In this document: positions 35,719 through 45,190 of the stretch, in pieces
Layout: each line of letters starts with the position of its first letter
How positions within the stretch are numbered: position 1 is the stretch's first letter
NCBI GenBank assembly: GCA_019415645.1
Contig: DXYV01000001.1
Coordinates: forward strand, 1-64,000
Length of the DNA stretch: 64,000 bases
Direction of reading: 5' to 3'
Source of the DNA: Clostridiales bacterium
Lineage (GTDB): Bacteria > Bacillota > Clostridia > Oscillospirales > Oscillospiraceae
Position numbers and translations under genes: made by a program
Notes under the pieces: generated by a model
Databases searched by the model: none
Told to the model about the DNA's origin: nothing
What the model saw: the letters and a program-made list of their open reading frames with translations, nothing else

Positions 35719-37410
35719 ATGAAGAAACGTCTTGCCCTGCTGCTGGCTGGGACCATGCTGCTCGGCGCGCTGGCCGGATGCAGCACCTACCAGGATTCCG
35801 GCGACACGACCTCGCCCTCCCCCTCCAGCTCCGCCTCCGGCGACAGCGACGCCACCGGAATCAGCGATGACTTCACCATGGCCTACAACGGCGTGGTCAC
35901 GCTGAACCCCATCATGAGCCAGTCCTCCAACGATTTCAACGTGTTCTACCTGACCCAGATCCAGCTGGTGCGCTACTATGGCGACCAGCTCCAGTACGAC
36001 GCCGCAGAGAGCTACGACGTCAGCGACGACTACACCGTTTACACCTTCCACCTGCGCGACGGCCTGCAGTGGTCCGACGGCGAGCCCCTCACCGCCCACG
36101 ACTTCGAGTACGGCGCCTACTGCCTGCTCAATCCCGATATGGGCAGCCCGGCCGCGTACAGCTGGTTCGCCATCAAGAACGCCTCCGCCTACAACTCCCG
36201 CGAGGTCACGGACTGGGCCGACGTGGGCGTGAAGGCTCTGGACGATACCACCCTGGAGATCACCCTGGAGTACCCGCTGAACACCTTTGACCGCACCATC
36301 GCCGTCAAGGGCCTGTACCCCCTGCGTCAGGACTTTGTGGAGAGCGTGGGCAGCGAGCAGCTGGGCTCCTCGGTGGACACCATGCTCTTCTCCGGCCCCT
36401 ACGTCATCACCGACTGGGTCCTGGAAAACTCCATGGAACTGACCAAGAACGACCTGTACTGGGACAGCGCCAACTCCTTCCCCACCAAGAATCTGCACTT
36501 CGTGGAGGTGGACGACGACAATACCAAGGTGGCCATGTTTGAAAACGGCGAGGTGGACGCCATCGAGCAGGTGTCCAGCCAGTATTTCGACCACCTGAGC
36601 GACTATCTCCAGTCCTATGTGGGCGGCGGCATCATGTTCCTGTGGATCAACCAGCAGGGCACCAGCCCCGAGACCGCCGCGCTGCTGAGCAACCAGAACT
36701 TCCGTCAGGCCCTGAACTACGGCTTTGACCGCGCCTCCACCGTCACGGCGGTCAACCGCTTCTACAACCCCTATAACCGCCTGGTGGACTCCAACTTCAC
36801 CGGCCCCAACGGCGGCAAGTTCGTGGACGAGTATCCGGTGGATACGGTCCCCCTCAGCGGCGACGTGGACAAGGCCAAGGAGTATCTGGCCCTGGCCATG
36901 GAGGAGTTGGGCTACTCTGACGTGTCTGAGCTGCCGCAGCTCCAGCTCATCACCTGGGACGCCTCGGAGCAGCGGCTGCTGCTGGAGACCATCATTGACC
37001 AGTGGAAGCAGAACCTGGGCCTGGAGAACATCCAGCTGACCCAGTACGTCATCGGCACCGCCATCGGCAGCTTCTACGACCTGAGCTATGACCTGTTCTG
37101 CATCACCTGGGAGACCGACGTGCTGCCCACCGACATCATGGAGGCCATGGCCACCGGCGGCGAGGTCAACTACGGCATCTGGAGCGACCCCGCCTTCGAC
37201 GAGCTGGTCCAGCAGGCCGTGTCCGAAATGGATGCGGAGACCCAGGCCGAGCTCACCGCCCAGGCGGAGCAGATCTTCCTGGACGACGCTGCGATCCTGC
37301 CCCTGTATGAGAACGGCGTGACCAGCGCGGTCCAGTCCTATGTGGAGGGCTTCCAGATGACCGCCATCAGCTCCGGCTACCAGTTCAACCAGCTGGTGGT
37401 CCACAAGTAA
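35719..37410 (+). CDS. Peptide ABC transporter substrate-binding lipoprotein (family 5)
   Basis: 563 residues. A lipoprotein signal ends in the lipobox LAGC (Cys about 22), followed by a Ser/Pro-rich linker. The mature protein shows the SBP_bac_5 pattern (YTFHLRDGLQWSDGEPLTAHDFEYG near 120; RQALNYGFDRASTV in the middle). It captures di- or oligopeptides, or other compounds such as acylated amino acids, for the downstream permeases. It is the first of five transporter genes. A hairpin just after its stop (37425-37462) should protect a binding-protein-rich message. Ligand unknown. Confidence 0.92.
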   Translation: MKKRLALLLAGTMLLGALAGCSTYQDSGDTTSPSPSSSASGDSDATGISDDFTMAYNGVVTLNPIMSQSSNDFNVFYLTQIQLVRYYGDQLQYDAAESYDVSDDYTVYTFHLRDGLQWSDGEPLTAHDFEYGAYCLLNPDMGSPAAYSWFAIKNASAYNSREVTDWADVGVKALDDTTLEITLEYPLNTFDRTIAVKGLYPLRQDFVESVGSEQLGSSVDTMLFSGPYVITDWVLENSMELTKNDLYWDSANSFPTKNLHFVEVDDDNTKVAMFENGEVDAIEQVSSQYFDHLSDYLQSYVGGGIMFLWINQQGTSPETAALLSNQNFRQALNYGFDRASTVTAVNRFYNPYNRLVDSNFTGPNGGKFVDEYPVDTVPLSGDVDKAKEYLALAMEELGYSDVSELPQLQLITWDASEQRLLLETIIDQWKQNLGLENIQLTQYVIGTAIGSFYDLSYDLFCITWETDVLPTDIMEAMATGGEVNYGIWSDPAFDELVQQAVSEMDAETQAELTAQAEQIFLDDAAILPLYENGVTSAVQSYVEGFQMTAISSGYQFNQLVVHK

Positions 37411-37424
37411 ACCACGTTTCACAG

Positions 37425-37462
37425 CGGGGAGAGCGGAGGTTTAACAGCCCCCGCCCTCCCCG
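37425..37462 (+). promoter_or_regulatory. Hairpin between binding-protein and permease genes
   Basis: A 12-bp stem with one G-U pair (37425-37436 with 37451-37462), followed by TGCTTTGATTT. It parallels the hairpins after livJ and probably sets the excess of binding protein. Confidence 0.65.
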
Positions 37463-37490
37463 TGCTTTGATTTCCGAAAGGAGGCCCGTC

Positions 37491-38411
37491 TTGAAAAAAT
37501 ACATCCTCAAGCGGCTGATCATCTCCATCATCACCATCTGGCTCATCGCCACCTGCAGCTTCTTCCTGCTCCACGCCCTGCCCGGCAACCCCTTTGCCAC
37601 CCAGCAGCTCATGAGCCAGGAGATGCTGGACAAAATGATGTCCTATTACGGTCTGGACCGCCCCCTGTGGGAGCAGTACCTCACCTTTATGAACAACCTG
37701 CTCCACGGCGACTTTGGCTACTCCCTGAAGTACGTGGGCCAGTCGGTCAACGGCGTCATTGCCCAGACCTTCCCTGTTTCCGCCCAGCTGGGCCTGCAGG
37801 CCTATCTGATCAGCTTCCCCATCGGCATCTTCTTCGGCATCATGGCCGCCCGCCGGCGGGGCCGTGCTCTGGACTACTCCCTGGTAGCTTTCTCGGTGCT
37901 GGGCGTGTCGGTGCCGGTGTTCATTCTGGCTTCGCTGCTCCAGTACGTGTTTGCCATCCAGCTGGGCTGGTTCCCGGTGGCCCAGTGGAAGAGCTTCGCC
38001 TATACCATCCTGCCCACCCTGACCCTGGCCATCGGCTCCATCGCCGGCAAGACCCGCACCATGCGCACCCTGATGCTGGAGGTCATTACGGAGGACTACG
38101 TCAAGACCGCCAAGGCCAAGGGGCTCTCTTCCGCCCGCATCATCTGGAGCCATCAGATCCGCAACGCCATCATCCCCATGATTCCCTCCCTGGGTATGGA
38201 GATCGTCTCCATTCTGATGGGCTCCTTCGTGGTGGAGCAGATCTTTGCCATTCCCGGAATCGGCGCCTACTTCGTCACCTCGGTCCAGAGTCTGGACTAC
38301 ACCATGACCCTGGGGCTGACGGTGTTCTTCGGCGTATTTGTGGTGTCCGCCAACTTTATCATCGACCTGATCTACGGGCTGATCGACCCGCGGATTCGGG
38401 TCACGAAATGA
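37491..38411 (+). CDS. Peptide ABC transporter permease (DppB/OppB-like)
   Basis: 306 residues with six membrane helices and the BPD permease signature (EYVKTAKAKGLSSARIIWSHQIRNAIIPM, EAA-type loop around residue 205-235). It begins LKKYILKRL, typical for DppB, and has PGNPFA after the first helix. The TTG at 37491 follows GGAGG by 6 bases; an upstream ATG at 37467 has no ribosome-binding site. It forms the channel with the next gene product. Confidence 0.93.
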   Translation: MKKYILKRLIISIITIWLIATCSFFLLHALPGNPFATQQLMSQEMLDKMMSYYGLDRPLWEQYLTFMNNLLHGDFGYSLKYVGQSVNGVIAQTFPVSAQLGLQAYLISFPIGIFFGIMAARRRGRALDYSLVAFSVLGVSVPVFILASLLQYVFAIQLGWFPVAQWKSFAYTILPTLTLAIGSIAGKTRTMRTLMLEVITEDYVKTAKAKGLSSARIIWSHQIRNAIIPMIPSLGMEIVSILMGSFVVEQIFAIPGIGAYFVTSVQSLDYTMTLGLTVFFGVFVVSANFIIDLIYGLIDPRIRVTK

Positions 38412-38421
38412 GGTGTGTCAG

Positions 38422-39351
38422 ATGAACAAACAGCCTACCTCCCTCTCGGACCAGGATTTTGTCCGTCTGCCTCAGGACCACGATCTGGCCGACGCCATCG
38501 TGCGCCCCAGCGTCAGCTACTGGCGCGATGTGCTGCGGCGCATTCTGTCGGATAAGGTGGCCATCGTCAGCTTTGCGGTTATCGTGCTTATCACCCTGGT
38601 GGCCATCTTCGCCCCCATCTTCTCCCCCTACGGCTACGCCACCACCGACCTGCTGCATACCAATCTGCCCCCCAGCGCCGAGCACTGGTTCGGCACCGAC
38701 TCCGTGGGCCGCGACCTGTGGGCCCGGGTGTGGGTGGGTGCGCGGGTCTCCCTGCTCATCGGTCTGGGCGGCGCCATCGTGCCCCAGGTCATCGGCATCT
38801 TCCTGGGCGGCCTGTCCGGCTACTTCGGCGGCTGGGTGGATATGCTCATCATGCGCATCATCGACGTGGGCGTATGTATTCCCTCTCTGGTCTATGTCAC
38901 CCTGATCATGCTGTGGCTGGATTCCGGCCCGGTCGCTATCATCATTGCCATCGCCATCACGGGCTGGATGGATTCCGCCCGAATCGTCCGGGGCCGGATG
39001 CTCCAGTTCAAGAGCCGGGAGTTCGTGCTGGCCGCCAAGACACAGGGCGCCTCCCCCGTCCGCATCATCTTCCGCCACATCCTGCCCAACATTCTGGGCC
39101 AGCAGGTGGTCAACATTTCCTCCGCCATTCCGGCGGCCATCTTCCTGGAGGCCTACCTGTCCTTCATCGGCCTGGGCATCAAGTCGCCCATGACCTCCTG
39201 GGGCCAGCTGTGCCAGGTGGGCGCGGAATTTTACCGGCTGTATCCCTATCAACTGTTTATTCCGGGTGTCCTCATCAGCGTGACCATTCTGGCCTTCTAC
39301 CTGTTTGGCAACTGCCTGCGGGACGCGCTGGACCCCCATCTGAGAGACTGA
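38422..39351 (+). CDS. Peptide ABC transporter permease (DppC/OppC-like)
   Basis: 309 residues. A cytoplasmic N-terminus is followed by six helices. The GTDSVGRDLWARVWVGARVSLLIG block after helix 1 is diagnostic for DppC/OppC, and the EAA loop reads EFVLAAKTQGASPVRIIFRHILPN. The ATG at 38422 follows GAGGTG by 6 bases and is 8 bases after the previous stop, so the two permeases are translated together. Confidence 0.93.
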   Translation: MNKQPTSLSDQDFVRLPQDHDLADAIVRPSVSYWRDVLRRILSDKVAIVSFAVIVLITLVAIFAPIFSPYGYATTDLLHTNLPPSAEHWFGTDSVGRDLWARVWVGARVSLLIGLGGAIVPQVIGIFLGGLSGYFGGWVDMLIMRIIDVGVCIPSLVYVTLIMLWLDSGPVAIIIAIAITGWMDSARIVRGRMLQFKSREFVLAAKTQGASPVRIIFRHILPNILGQQVVNISSAIPAAIFLEAYLSFIGLGIKSPMTSWGQLCQVGAEFYRLYPYQLFIPGVLISVTILAFYLFGNCLRDALDPHLRD

Positions 39352-39366
39352 AAGGAGAAACCCGTC

Positions 39367-40407
39367 ATGACCAACCATCTCTTAGACGTGCAGGACCTGC
39401 GGGTCTCCTTTGACACCCACGCCGGCGAGGTCCAGGCGGTGCGCGGGGTCAGCTTCTGGCTGGACCAGGGCGAGACCCTGTCCATCGTGGGCGAGTCCGG
39501 CTGCGGCAAATCGGTGACCGTGCAGACCATTATGAAGCTGCTGCCCTCCCCGCCCTCCCGTATCAAGGAGGGGACCATCCTCTACCAGGGGGAGGACATC
39601 ACCCATCTGTCCGACAAGGCCATGGAGAACTACCGGGGCAAGGAGTTTTCCATGATCTTTCAGGACTCCATGACCAGTTTGAATCCCACCATGCGGGTGG
39701 GCCGCCAGATGTGCGAGGGCATCCTGCGCCATCAGAAGGTCTCCCGGGAGGAGGCCCGCCGCATTGCCGTGGACCTGCTGGGCCAGGTGGGTCTGCCCAA
39801 TCCGGAGCAGGTCTACCGCCGCTATCCTCACACCATGTCCGGCGGCCAGCGCCAGCGGGTCATGATCGCTATGGCGGTGGCCTGCAACCCCAAAATCCTC
39901 TTCGCCGACGAGCCCACCACCGCCCTGGACGTGACCATGCAGGCCCAGATTCTGGATCTGATGAACGGTCTGAAAGCCAAGCTGGGCACCTCCATTCTCC
40001 TCATCACCCACGATCTGGGCGTGGTGGCCAAGATGGCCGACCGCATCGCCGTCATGTACGCGGGCAAGGTGGTGGAGTACGGCGACGCGCGGCAGGTATT
40101 CTATCACCCCTGCCACCCCTATACCTGGGGCCTGCTGGGCGCCATGCCCAACCTGATTCAGGAGGTCAAAAGCGAACTGTATGCCATTCCCGGCTCCCCG
40201 CCCGACCTGTACGCGCCGCCCCAGGGCTGCGCCTTTGCCGCCCGCTGTCCCTATGCCATGGCGGCTTGTCTGAAGGAGGACGCCCCGGAGTTTTCCTGCG
40301 GGGCCGGCCACGGCTCCCGCTGCTGGCTGCTGGACGCCCGCGCCCCCGCCGTCACTCCGCCGGAGGGCATCCCCCCCCTGCCGAAAGGAGGCAGCGACCA
40401 TGCCTGA
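39367..40407 (+). CDS. Peptide ABC transporter ATPase (DppD/OppD-like)
   Basis: 346 residues. Walker A GESGCGKS, ABC signature MSGGQRQR, Walker B ILFADEPTTALD and the switch His of THDLGVV are intact. The C-terminal oligopeptide/dipeptide extension with a Cys cluster (GCAFAARCPYAMAACLKE) is present and in DppD-type proteins can bind an Fe-S cluster. Ribosome-binding site GAAAGGAG. It overlaps the next ATPase by 8 bases. Confidence 0.94.
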   Translation: MTNHLLDVQDLRVSFDTHAGEVQAVRGVSFWLDQGETLSIVGESGCGKSVTVQTIMKLLPSPPSRIKEGTILYQGEDITHLSDKAMENYRGKEFSMIFQDSMTSLNPTMRVGRQMCEGILRHQKVSREEARRIAVDLLGQVGLPNPEQVYRRYPHTMSGGQRQRVMIAMAVACNPKILFADEPTTALDVTMQAQILDLMNGLKAKLGTSILLITHDLGVVAKMADRIAVMYAGKVVEYGDARQVFYHPCHPYTWGLLGAMPNLIQEVKSELYAIPGSPPDLYAPPQGCAFAARCPYAMAACLKEDAPEFSCGAGHGSRCWLLDARAPAVTPPEGIPPLPKGGSDHA

Positions 40408-41362
40408 GCCCATTCTCCAGGTCTCCCACCTGAATAAATACTTCCGCGTGTCCAAGAAGCAGATTCTCAAGGCCGTGGACGACGTATCCTTCTCCATCCA
40501 GCGGGGCCAGACCCTGGGGCTGGTGGGGGAGTCCGGCTGCGGCAAGACCACCGTGGGCCGTACCCTGCTGCGCATCTACGAGCCCGACGGCGGCGAGATT
40601 CTCTTTGACGGACAGGACATCAGCCGGGTCTCCCACGCCCAGTCCAAGGAGCTCACCCGCAAGATGCAGATGATCTTTCAGGACCCCTACGCCTCTCTGA
40701 ATCCCTTCTTCACCGTGGGCGAAATCGTGGGCGAGGGACTGGAGATCCACAAGCTGTGCGCCAACGCCAAGGAGCGGCAGGAGCGGGTATATGAGCTGCT
40801 GAACATGGTGGGTCTGAGCAAGGACCACGCCAACCGCTTCCCCCACGAGTTCTCCGGCGGCCAGCGCCAGCGGGTGGGCATCGCCCGCGCCCTGGCCCTC
40901 GACCCGGAATTTATTGTCTGCGACGAGGCCATCTCCGCCCTGGATGTGTCCATTCAGGCCCAGGTGGTCAACATGCTGATGAAGTTTCAGCGGGAGCTGG
41001 GCCTGACCTACCTGTTCATCGCCCACGATCTGTCCATGGTCCGCCACATCGCGGACCAGACGGCGGTCATGTACCTGGGCACTCTGGTGGAGTACGGCCC
41101 CACCCAGGAGGTCTATTCCCATCCCGCCCATCCTTACACCCAGGGCCTGCTCTCCGCCGTGCCCGTGGCCGATCCCGACTATGAGAAAAGTCACCAGCGC
41201 ATTCCCATGGACGGCGAAGTGCCCAGCCCCATCAACCCCAAGCCCGGCTGCCGGTTCTGCGCCCGCTGCACCCGCACCACCCAGCAGTGCCGCGAGGAGA
41301 CCCCGCAGCCCCAGGATCTGGGCGGCGGCCATTTCGCCGCCTGCCACCATCTCAGTGATTAG
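40400..41362 (+). CDS. Peptide ABC transporter ATPase (DppF/OppF-like)
   Basis: 320 residues. Walker A GESGCGKTT, signature FSGGQRQRVGIARAL, Walker B FIVCDEAISALD and switch His AHDLSM are all present. The C-terminal Cys-rich tail (GCRFCARCTRTTQQC) matches the DppF/OppF extension. It heterodimerises with the preceding ATPase to drive peptide import. The start lies inside the end of the previous gene behind AAAGGAGG, giving strong coupling. Confidence 0.94.
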   Translation: MPEPILQVSHLNKYFRVSKKQILKAVDDVSFSIQRGQTLGLVGESGCGKTTVGRTLLRIYEPDGGEILFDGQDISRVSHAQSKELTRKMQMIFQDPYASLNPFFTVGEIVGEGLEIHKLCANAKERQERVYELLNMVGLSKDHANRFPHEFSGGQRQRVGIARALALDPEFIVCDEAISALDVSIQAQVVNMLMKFQRELGLTYLFIAHDLSMVRHIADQTAVMYLGTLVEYGPTQEVYSHPAHPYTQGLLSAVPVADPDYEKSHQRIPMDGEVPSPINPKPGCRFCARCTRTTQQCREETPQPQDLGGGHFAACHHLSD

Positions 41363-41374
41363 GAGGAATGAAGC

Positions 41375-42199
41375 ATGAATACGAAGGAAATGGTCCAGAT
41401 CGCCCTGGATCTGGCCAAGCTGGACGAGCTGCCCATGGATTCCGCCGTTTCGGTGGAGGGCGAGAACATCACCCGCGTGCTGGCCGGCATCGACATGGGC
41501 GCGGCGGAGCTGGCTCTGGCCCGCCAGCTGGGCTATGACTGCGTGGCCCGCCACCACAATATGGTGCCCCGCCTGGGCAAGCTGGGCGAACTGGTGGCCC
41601 ACGATCATTATGAAAAAATGGTGCGCTACGGCGTGCCGGTCAACGTGGCCCAGAAGCTGCTGGAGCACCGCAAGCGGGCCGTGGAGATCATGTTCCACGG
41701 CACCAACCTGGACGGCGCGCCGTCGGTGGCCCGGCTGCTGAATATGCCCTACATCGGCCTGCACACCCCCGCCGACCTGCTGGGCGAGCGGACGGTGGAG
41801 GCCAAGGTGGCTGAAGTCTACGCCGCCAAGGAAAATCCCACGGTGCAGGACATCCTGGACCATCTGATGACCATTCGGGAGTACGCCGAGGCCCCGGAGG
41901 GCCAGCGCCCCGCCATCTGGGTGGGCGAGCCGGACAGCTATGCCGGCAAGTCCATCGTGGAGTTCGCCGGCGGCCTGGCCGGAGAGCTGGACGAGCTCAA
42001 AGCCTACATCGACGCCGGCGTGGGCACCTTCATCTGCATGCACATGGACGCCGATATTGTCAAGGCCCTGCGGGAGGATAACCGCTGCAATGTGCTGTGC
42101 ATGGGCCACATGGCCAGCGATTCCATCGGCTTCAACCAGATTCTCGACGCCTGGGCGGCCCGGGGCGTCCAGGTCACCCGCATCGGCGGGCTGGTCTGA
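41375..42199 (+). CDS. NIF3-like dinuclear-metal protein (divergent)
   Basis: 274 residues. The layout matches NIF3/YbgI-type proteins: a first half with ITRVLAGIDMGAAELALARQLGYDCVARHHN, where HH is in place of the SHHP motif, and a C-terminal GTFICMHMDADIVKALREDNRCNVLCMGHMASDS. In typical members the last block ends GHxxSE; here Asp replaces the Glu ligand. NIF3 proteins bind two metals and their biochemical role is poorly defined, with some acting as GTP cyclohydrolase-like or hydrolase proteins. It lies between the transporter and the D-aminoacylase with 12- and 15-base gaps, so a role in the same pathway is likely. Could be a separate family. Confidence 0.5.
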   Translation: MNTKEMVQIALDLAKLDELPMDSAVSVEGENITRVLAGIDMGAAELALARQLGYDCVARHHNMVPRLGKLGELVAHDHYEKMVRYGVPVNVAQKLLEHRKRAVEIMFHGTNLDGAPSVARLLNMPYIGLHTPADLLGERTVEAKVAEVYAAKENPTVQDILDHLMTIREYAEAPEGQRPAIWVGEPDSYAGKSIVEFAGGLAGELDELKAYIDAGVGTFICMHMDADIVKALREDNRCNVLCMGHMASDSIGFNQILDAWAARGVQVTRIGGLV

Positions 42200-42214
42200 C
42201 AGGGGGGACGGAGC

Positions 42215-44008
42215 ATGTCTGTTCTTCTGCTTCGCCGCGGGACCGTGGTGGACGGCACCGGGGCCCCGCCCTTCCCGGCCGACGTGCTCATCCGGGACGG
42301 AATCATCGAGACGGTGGCCCCCAGTCTGCCGGTCCCGGCCGGCGCCTCGGTGCTGGACGCCGCCGGTAAGCTGATCACCCCCGGCTTCATCAACATGCAC
42401 GCCCACTCCGACTGCTCGGCCGCCATGTACCCCAACATGGAGAGCACCCTGGGCCAGGGCATCACCACGGAATTTGCCGGCCACTGCGGCCTGGGCGTGG
42501 CCCCGGTGCAGACCAACTGGCTGTACATGTTCCCGGAAAAGAGGGCCTTCACCCAGGTCATGCCCGAGCCGCCGGGCGGCATCAACCCCTATCACGCCTA
42601 CATAATCCCTACGGAGCAGCTGCGGGAGCCCTTTGCCCGCGCCTACGGCCAGACCCTGGACTGGTCCACCTACGGGGAGTTCCTCGCCCACCTGCGCCGG
42701 GTGGGGCTGGGCGCCAACCTGGCCGTGGTGGCCGGACAGGCCCAAATCCGCCTCCAGGCCATGGGCGCGGACTACCGGCGGGACGCCACCCAGGCGGAGA
42801 TCTCCGCCATGGAGGCACTCCTGGCCGAGGCCATGGACGGCGGCGCCCTGGGCCTGAGCCTGGGCCTGGACTATGAGCCCGGCCTGTTTGCCAGCCGGGA
42901 GGAGCTGCTGCGCCTGATGAAGCTGGTGGCCGCCCGCGGCGGCATCGTCACCGCCCACACCCGCAGCCGCAGCCACCCCTATTACGACCACCCTCAGAAC
43001 TTCCTGGACGGCCTGCGGGAATTCCTGGACCTGGGCCGGGAGAGCGGCGCCCGCATCCACGTCAGCCACATCCAGAACGGCTACGAGATCACCCCCGCCC
43101 ACGACGGTCTGATTCAAGCTGCGGTGGAACAGACCCTGGCCGAGCTGGACCGTGCCCGTCAGGACGGCGTGCGCGTCACCTGGGACGTAATTCCCAAGTA
43201 TGCCTTCGGGCCCTTCCACTACCCCATGGCCGCCTCCCTGTTCCATCCCTATGTGGAGGCCTGCGGCGGCTGCACCGCCTTTGCCCGGACGCTGGCCCTG
43301 CCCTCCTTCCGCCAGCGGATAACCGATGAGATTCGAGCCGGGAAGCATCCCTCCCAGGGGGTCTTTACCCGCTTTGATCCCAAGGCCGACCCGGACTGGG
43401 ACACCCGCTACAAATTCACCCGTACCCAGCGGGCGGGCTGCGTCGGCAAGACCATCCGCCAGGCGGCGGACGGCGCGGACAGTCTGGATTTCCTGCTGGA
43501 TGTGCTGGCGGAGGACCCCTACGCCGCCCTTATCCCCCTGGGCCGCCGGCCGGAGCACACCCCCGACCGGGACGCCTATGTGGCCCGGCCGGAGGCCACC
43601 ATCGGCCTGGACACCTGGACCCTGGATTACGCCGCCACCCTGTCCTCCGGCGATATGCCGCTGGAGTGCGGCTCCCCCGCCACCTACGAGGGAATGACCG
43701 TGTTCCTGGAGACCGAACGGGACAAGGGCGCGCCCATTGAAACCACTGTCCGCAAGCTCACCGGCAACGCGGCCCAGGCGCTGGGCCTCACGGACCGGGG
43801 CTTTGTCGCCCCCGGTCTGGCCGCGGATCTGCTGGTGCTGGACTGGGATCACTTCTCCGCCCGGGAAAACCTGGCGGACCCCCGCCATGGCCCCCAGGGG
43901 CTGGACTATGTGCTGGTGGCGGGCCAGATCGCCGTGGATCACGGCACCCATACCCATGTGCGCACCGGGACCGTGCTTGGCCCCGCGCACCGGAAGGGAG
44001 AACCATAA
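42215..44008 (+). CDS. N-acyl-D-amino-acid deacylase (amidohydrolase)
   Basis: 597 residues. The metal-dependent amidohydrolase pattern is clear: PGFINMHAHSD (HxH), a metal-site Cys in FAGHCGLGVAP, RIHVSHIQN (His), and a C-terminal composite domain returning to GLAADLLVLDWDHF. The protein is longer than many D-aminoacylases (about 480-530). These enzymes release free D-amino acids from N-acyl or N-formyl forms. With the peptide importer upstream it fits scavenging of D-residues, for example from peptidoglycan or modified peptides. Cytoplasmic, no signal. Ribosome-binding site is moderate. Confidence 0.9.
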   Translation: MSVLLLRRGTVVDGTGAPPFPADVLIRDGIIETVAPSLPVPAGASVLDAAGKLITPGFINMHAHSDCSAAMYPNMESTLGQGITTEFAGHCGLGVAPVQTNWLYMFPEKRAFTQVMPEPPGGINPYHAYIIPTEQLREPFARAYGQTLDWSTYGEFLAHLRRVGLGANLAVVAGQAQIRLQAMGADYRRDATQAEISAMEALLAEAMDGGALGLSLGLDYEPGLFASREELLRLMKLVAARGGIVTAHTRSRSHPYYDHPQNFLDGLREFLDLGRESGARIHVSHIQNGYEITPAHDGLIQAAVEQTLAELDRARQDGVRVTWDVIPKYAFGPFHYPMAASLFHPYVEACGGCTAFARTLALPSFRQRITDEIRAGKHPSQGVFTRFDPKADPDWDTRYKFTRTQRAGCVGKTIRQAADGADSLDFLLDVLAEDPYAALIPLGRRPEHTPDRDAYVARPEATIGLDTWTLDYAATLSSGDMPLECGSPATYEGMTVFLETERDKGAPIETTVRKLTGNAAQALGLTDRGFVAPGLAADLLVLDWDHFSARENLADPRHGPQGLDYVLVAGQIAVDHGTHTHVRTGTVLGPAHRKGEP

Positions 44009-44011
44009 CTC

Positions 44012-45175
44012 ATGTCTTTTGACTTTACCACGGTGGCCGATTCCATTGACTACGGCTTCGGCACCGAGTTCCGTCCCGACTACACGGTCATGGCAGGGGC
44101 CCAGCTCCACGTCAAGACCGCTCCCTGCGTCATCGACGCGCTCACCCGCCTCTCCCAGGCCGGCCTGTACGGCTGGACCTCCTCCAGCGAGCCCCGGTAT
44201 ATCCAGGCCATCGTGGACTGGATGGCCCGCATCCGGAACTGGTCCATTCAGCCGGAGTGGATCGTCCCCTCCTACGGCATCCTGCAGGGCATGTGCGCCT
44301 CCATCCGCGCGTTTACCCAGCCGGGGGACGGCGTGATCGTCCAGCAGCCGGTCTACCTGCTCTATGCCCGGGCCATTGCCAACTGCGGCCGGAAGCTGGT
44401 GGACAGCCCCCTGCGGCAGAACGGCGACCACTATGAAATGGACTTCGCTGATCTGGAGGCCAAAATGGCGGCCCCGGAGAACAAGCTCATGCTGCTGTGC
44501 AATCCCCACAACCCCATTATGGACGTGTGGGAGCGGGCCGACCTGGAGCGTGTGGCCGCGCTGGCCAAGCGCCACAACGTACTGGTGGTGGTGGACGAGA
44601 TCTTCGCCGAGCACGTCTGGCAGGGTGGGCTGATGACCCCCTACGGCAGTCTGCCCGACGCGCTGGACCACTGCATCGTCTGCACCAGTCTCGGCAAGGC
44701 CTTTAACTTTACGGGCACCAGCCACGCCAATCTGATCATCCCCAACGAGGCCATTCGGGAGGCCTACCGCACCCAGCGGGATGCCGACCACTACGGCAGC
44801 CTCTCCCCCTTCATGCGGGCGGCGCTGCTGGCCGCCTATACCGACGAAGGCAAGGAATGGATCGACGCGCTGATGGCCTTCACGCGCGAGAACGAGGCGC
44901 TGGTCCGGGATTGCTTCGCCCGCTGTCTGCCCTCGGTCCAGGTGCTCCGCCACCGGGCGGGCACCCTGCTCTGGGCCGATTTCCGTGGCCTGGGTCTGAC
45001 TGAGCCGGAGCTGGAGCAGTTCTTCCTGTCCGCCGGCGTGGAGCCCGATCTGGGCAGCAAATACGGCGCGGCCGGAACTGGCTTCCTCCGCCTGCAGATC
45101 GGGATGCCCCAGTCCGAGCTGACCGGAGCGTTGGCCCGGCTGGAAGCTGCCGCCCGGCAGCGTGGCCTGTCCTGA
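44012..45175 (+). CDS. MalY/PatB-type PLP aminotransferase / C-S beta-lyase
   Basis: 387 residues, fold-type I PLP enzyme. The PLP lysine is in SLGKAFNFTG (near residue 230), with the upstream NPHNP motif and VDEIFAEHVWQG typical of MalY/PatB. These enzymes cleave C-S bonds of cystathionine or cysteine conjugates, or transaminate. Here it is the last gene of the cluster, 3 bases after the deacylase, and would act on a released amino acid, perhaps sulfur-containing. A strong terminator follows at 45191-45228. Confidence 0.9.
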   Translation: MSFDFTTVADSIDYGFGTEFRPDYTVMAGAQLHVKTAPCVIDALTRLSQAGLYGWTSSSEPRYIQAIVDWMARIRNWSIQPEWIVPSYGILQGMCASIRAFTQPGDGVIVQQPVYLLYARAIANCGRKLVDSPLRQNGDHYEMDFADLEAKMAAPENKLMLLCNPHNPIMDVWERADLERVAALAKRHNVLVVVDEIFAEHVWQGGLMTPYGSLPDALDHCIVCTSLGKAFNFTGTSHANLIIPNEAIREAYRTQRDADHYGSLSPFMRAALLAAYTDEGKEWIDALMAFTRENEALVRDCFARCLPSVQVLRHRAGTLLWADFRGLGLTEPELEQFFLSAGVEPDLGSKYGAAGTGFLRLQIGMPQSELTGALARLEAAARQRGLS

Positions 45176-45190
45176 CCCTTTTCCCATCCC

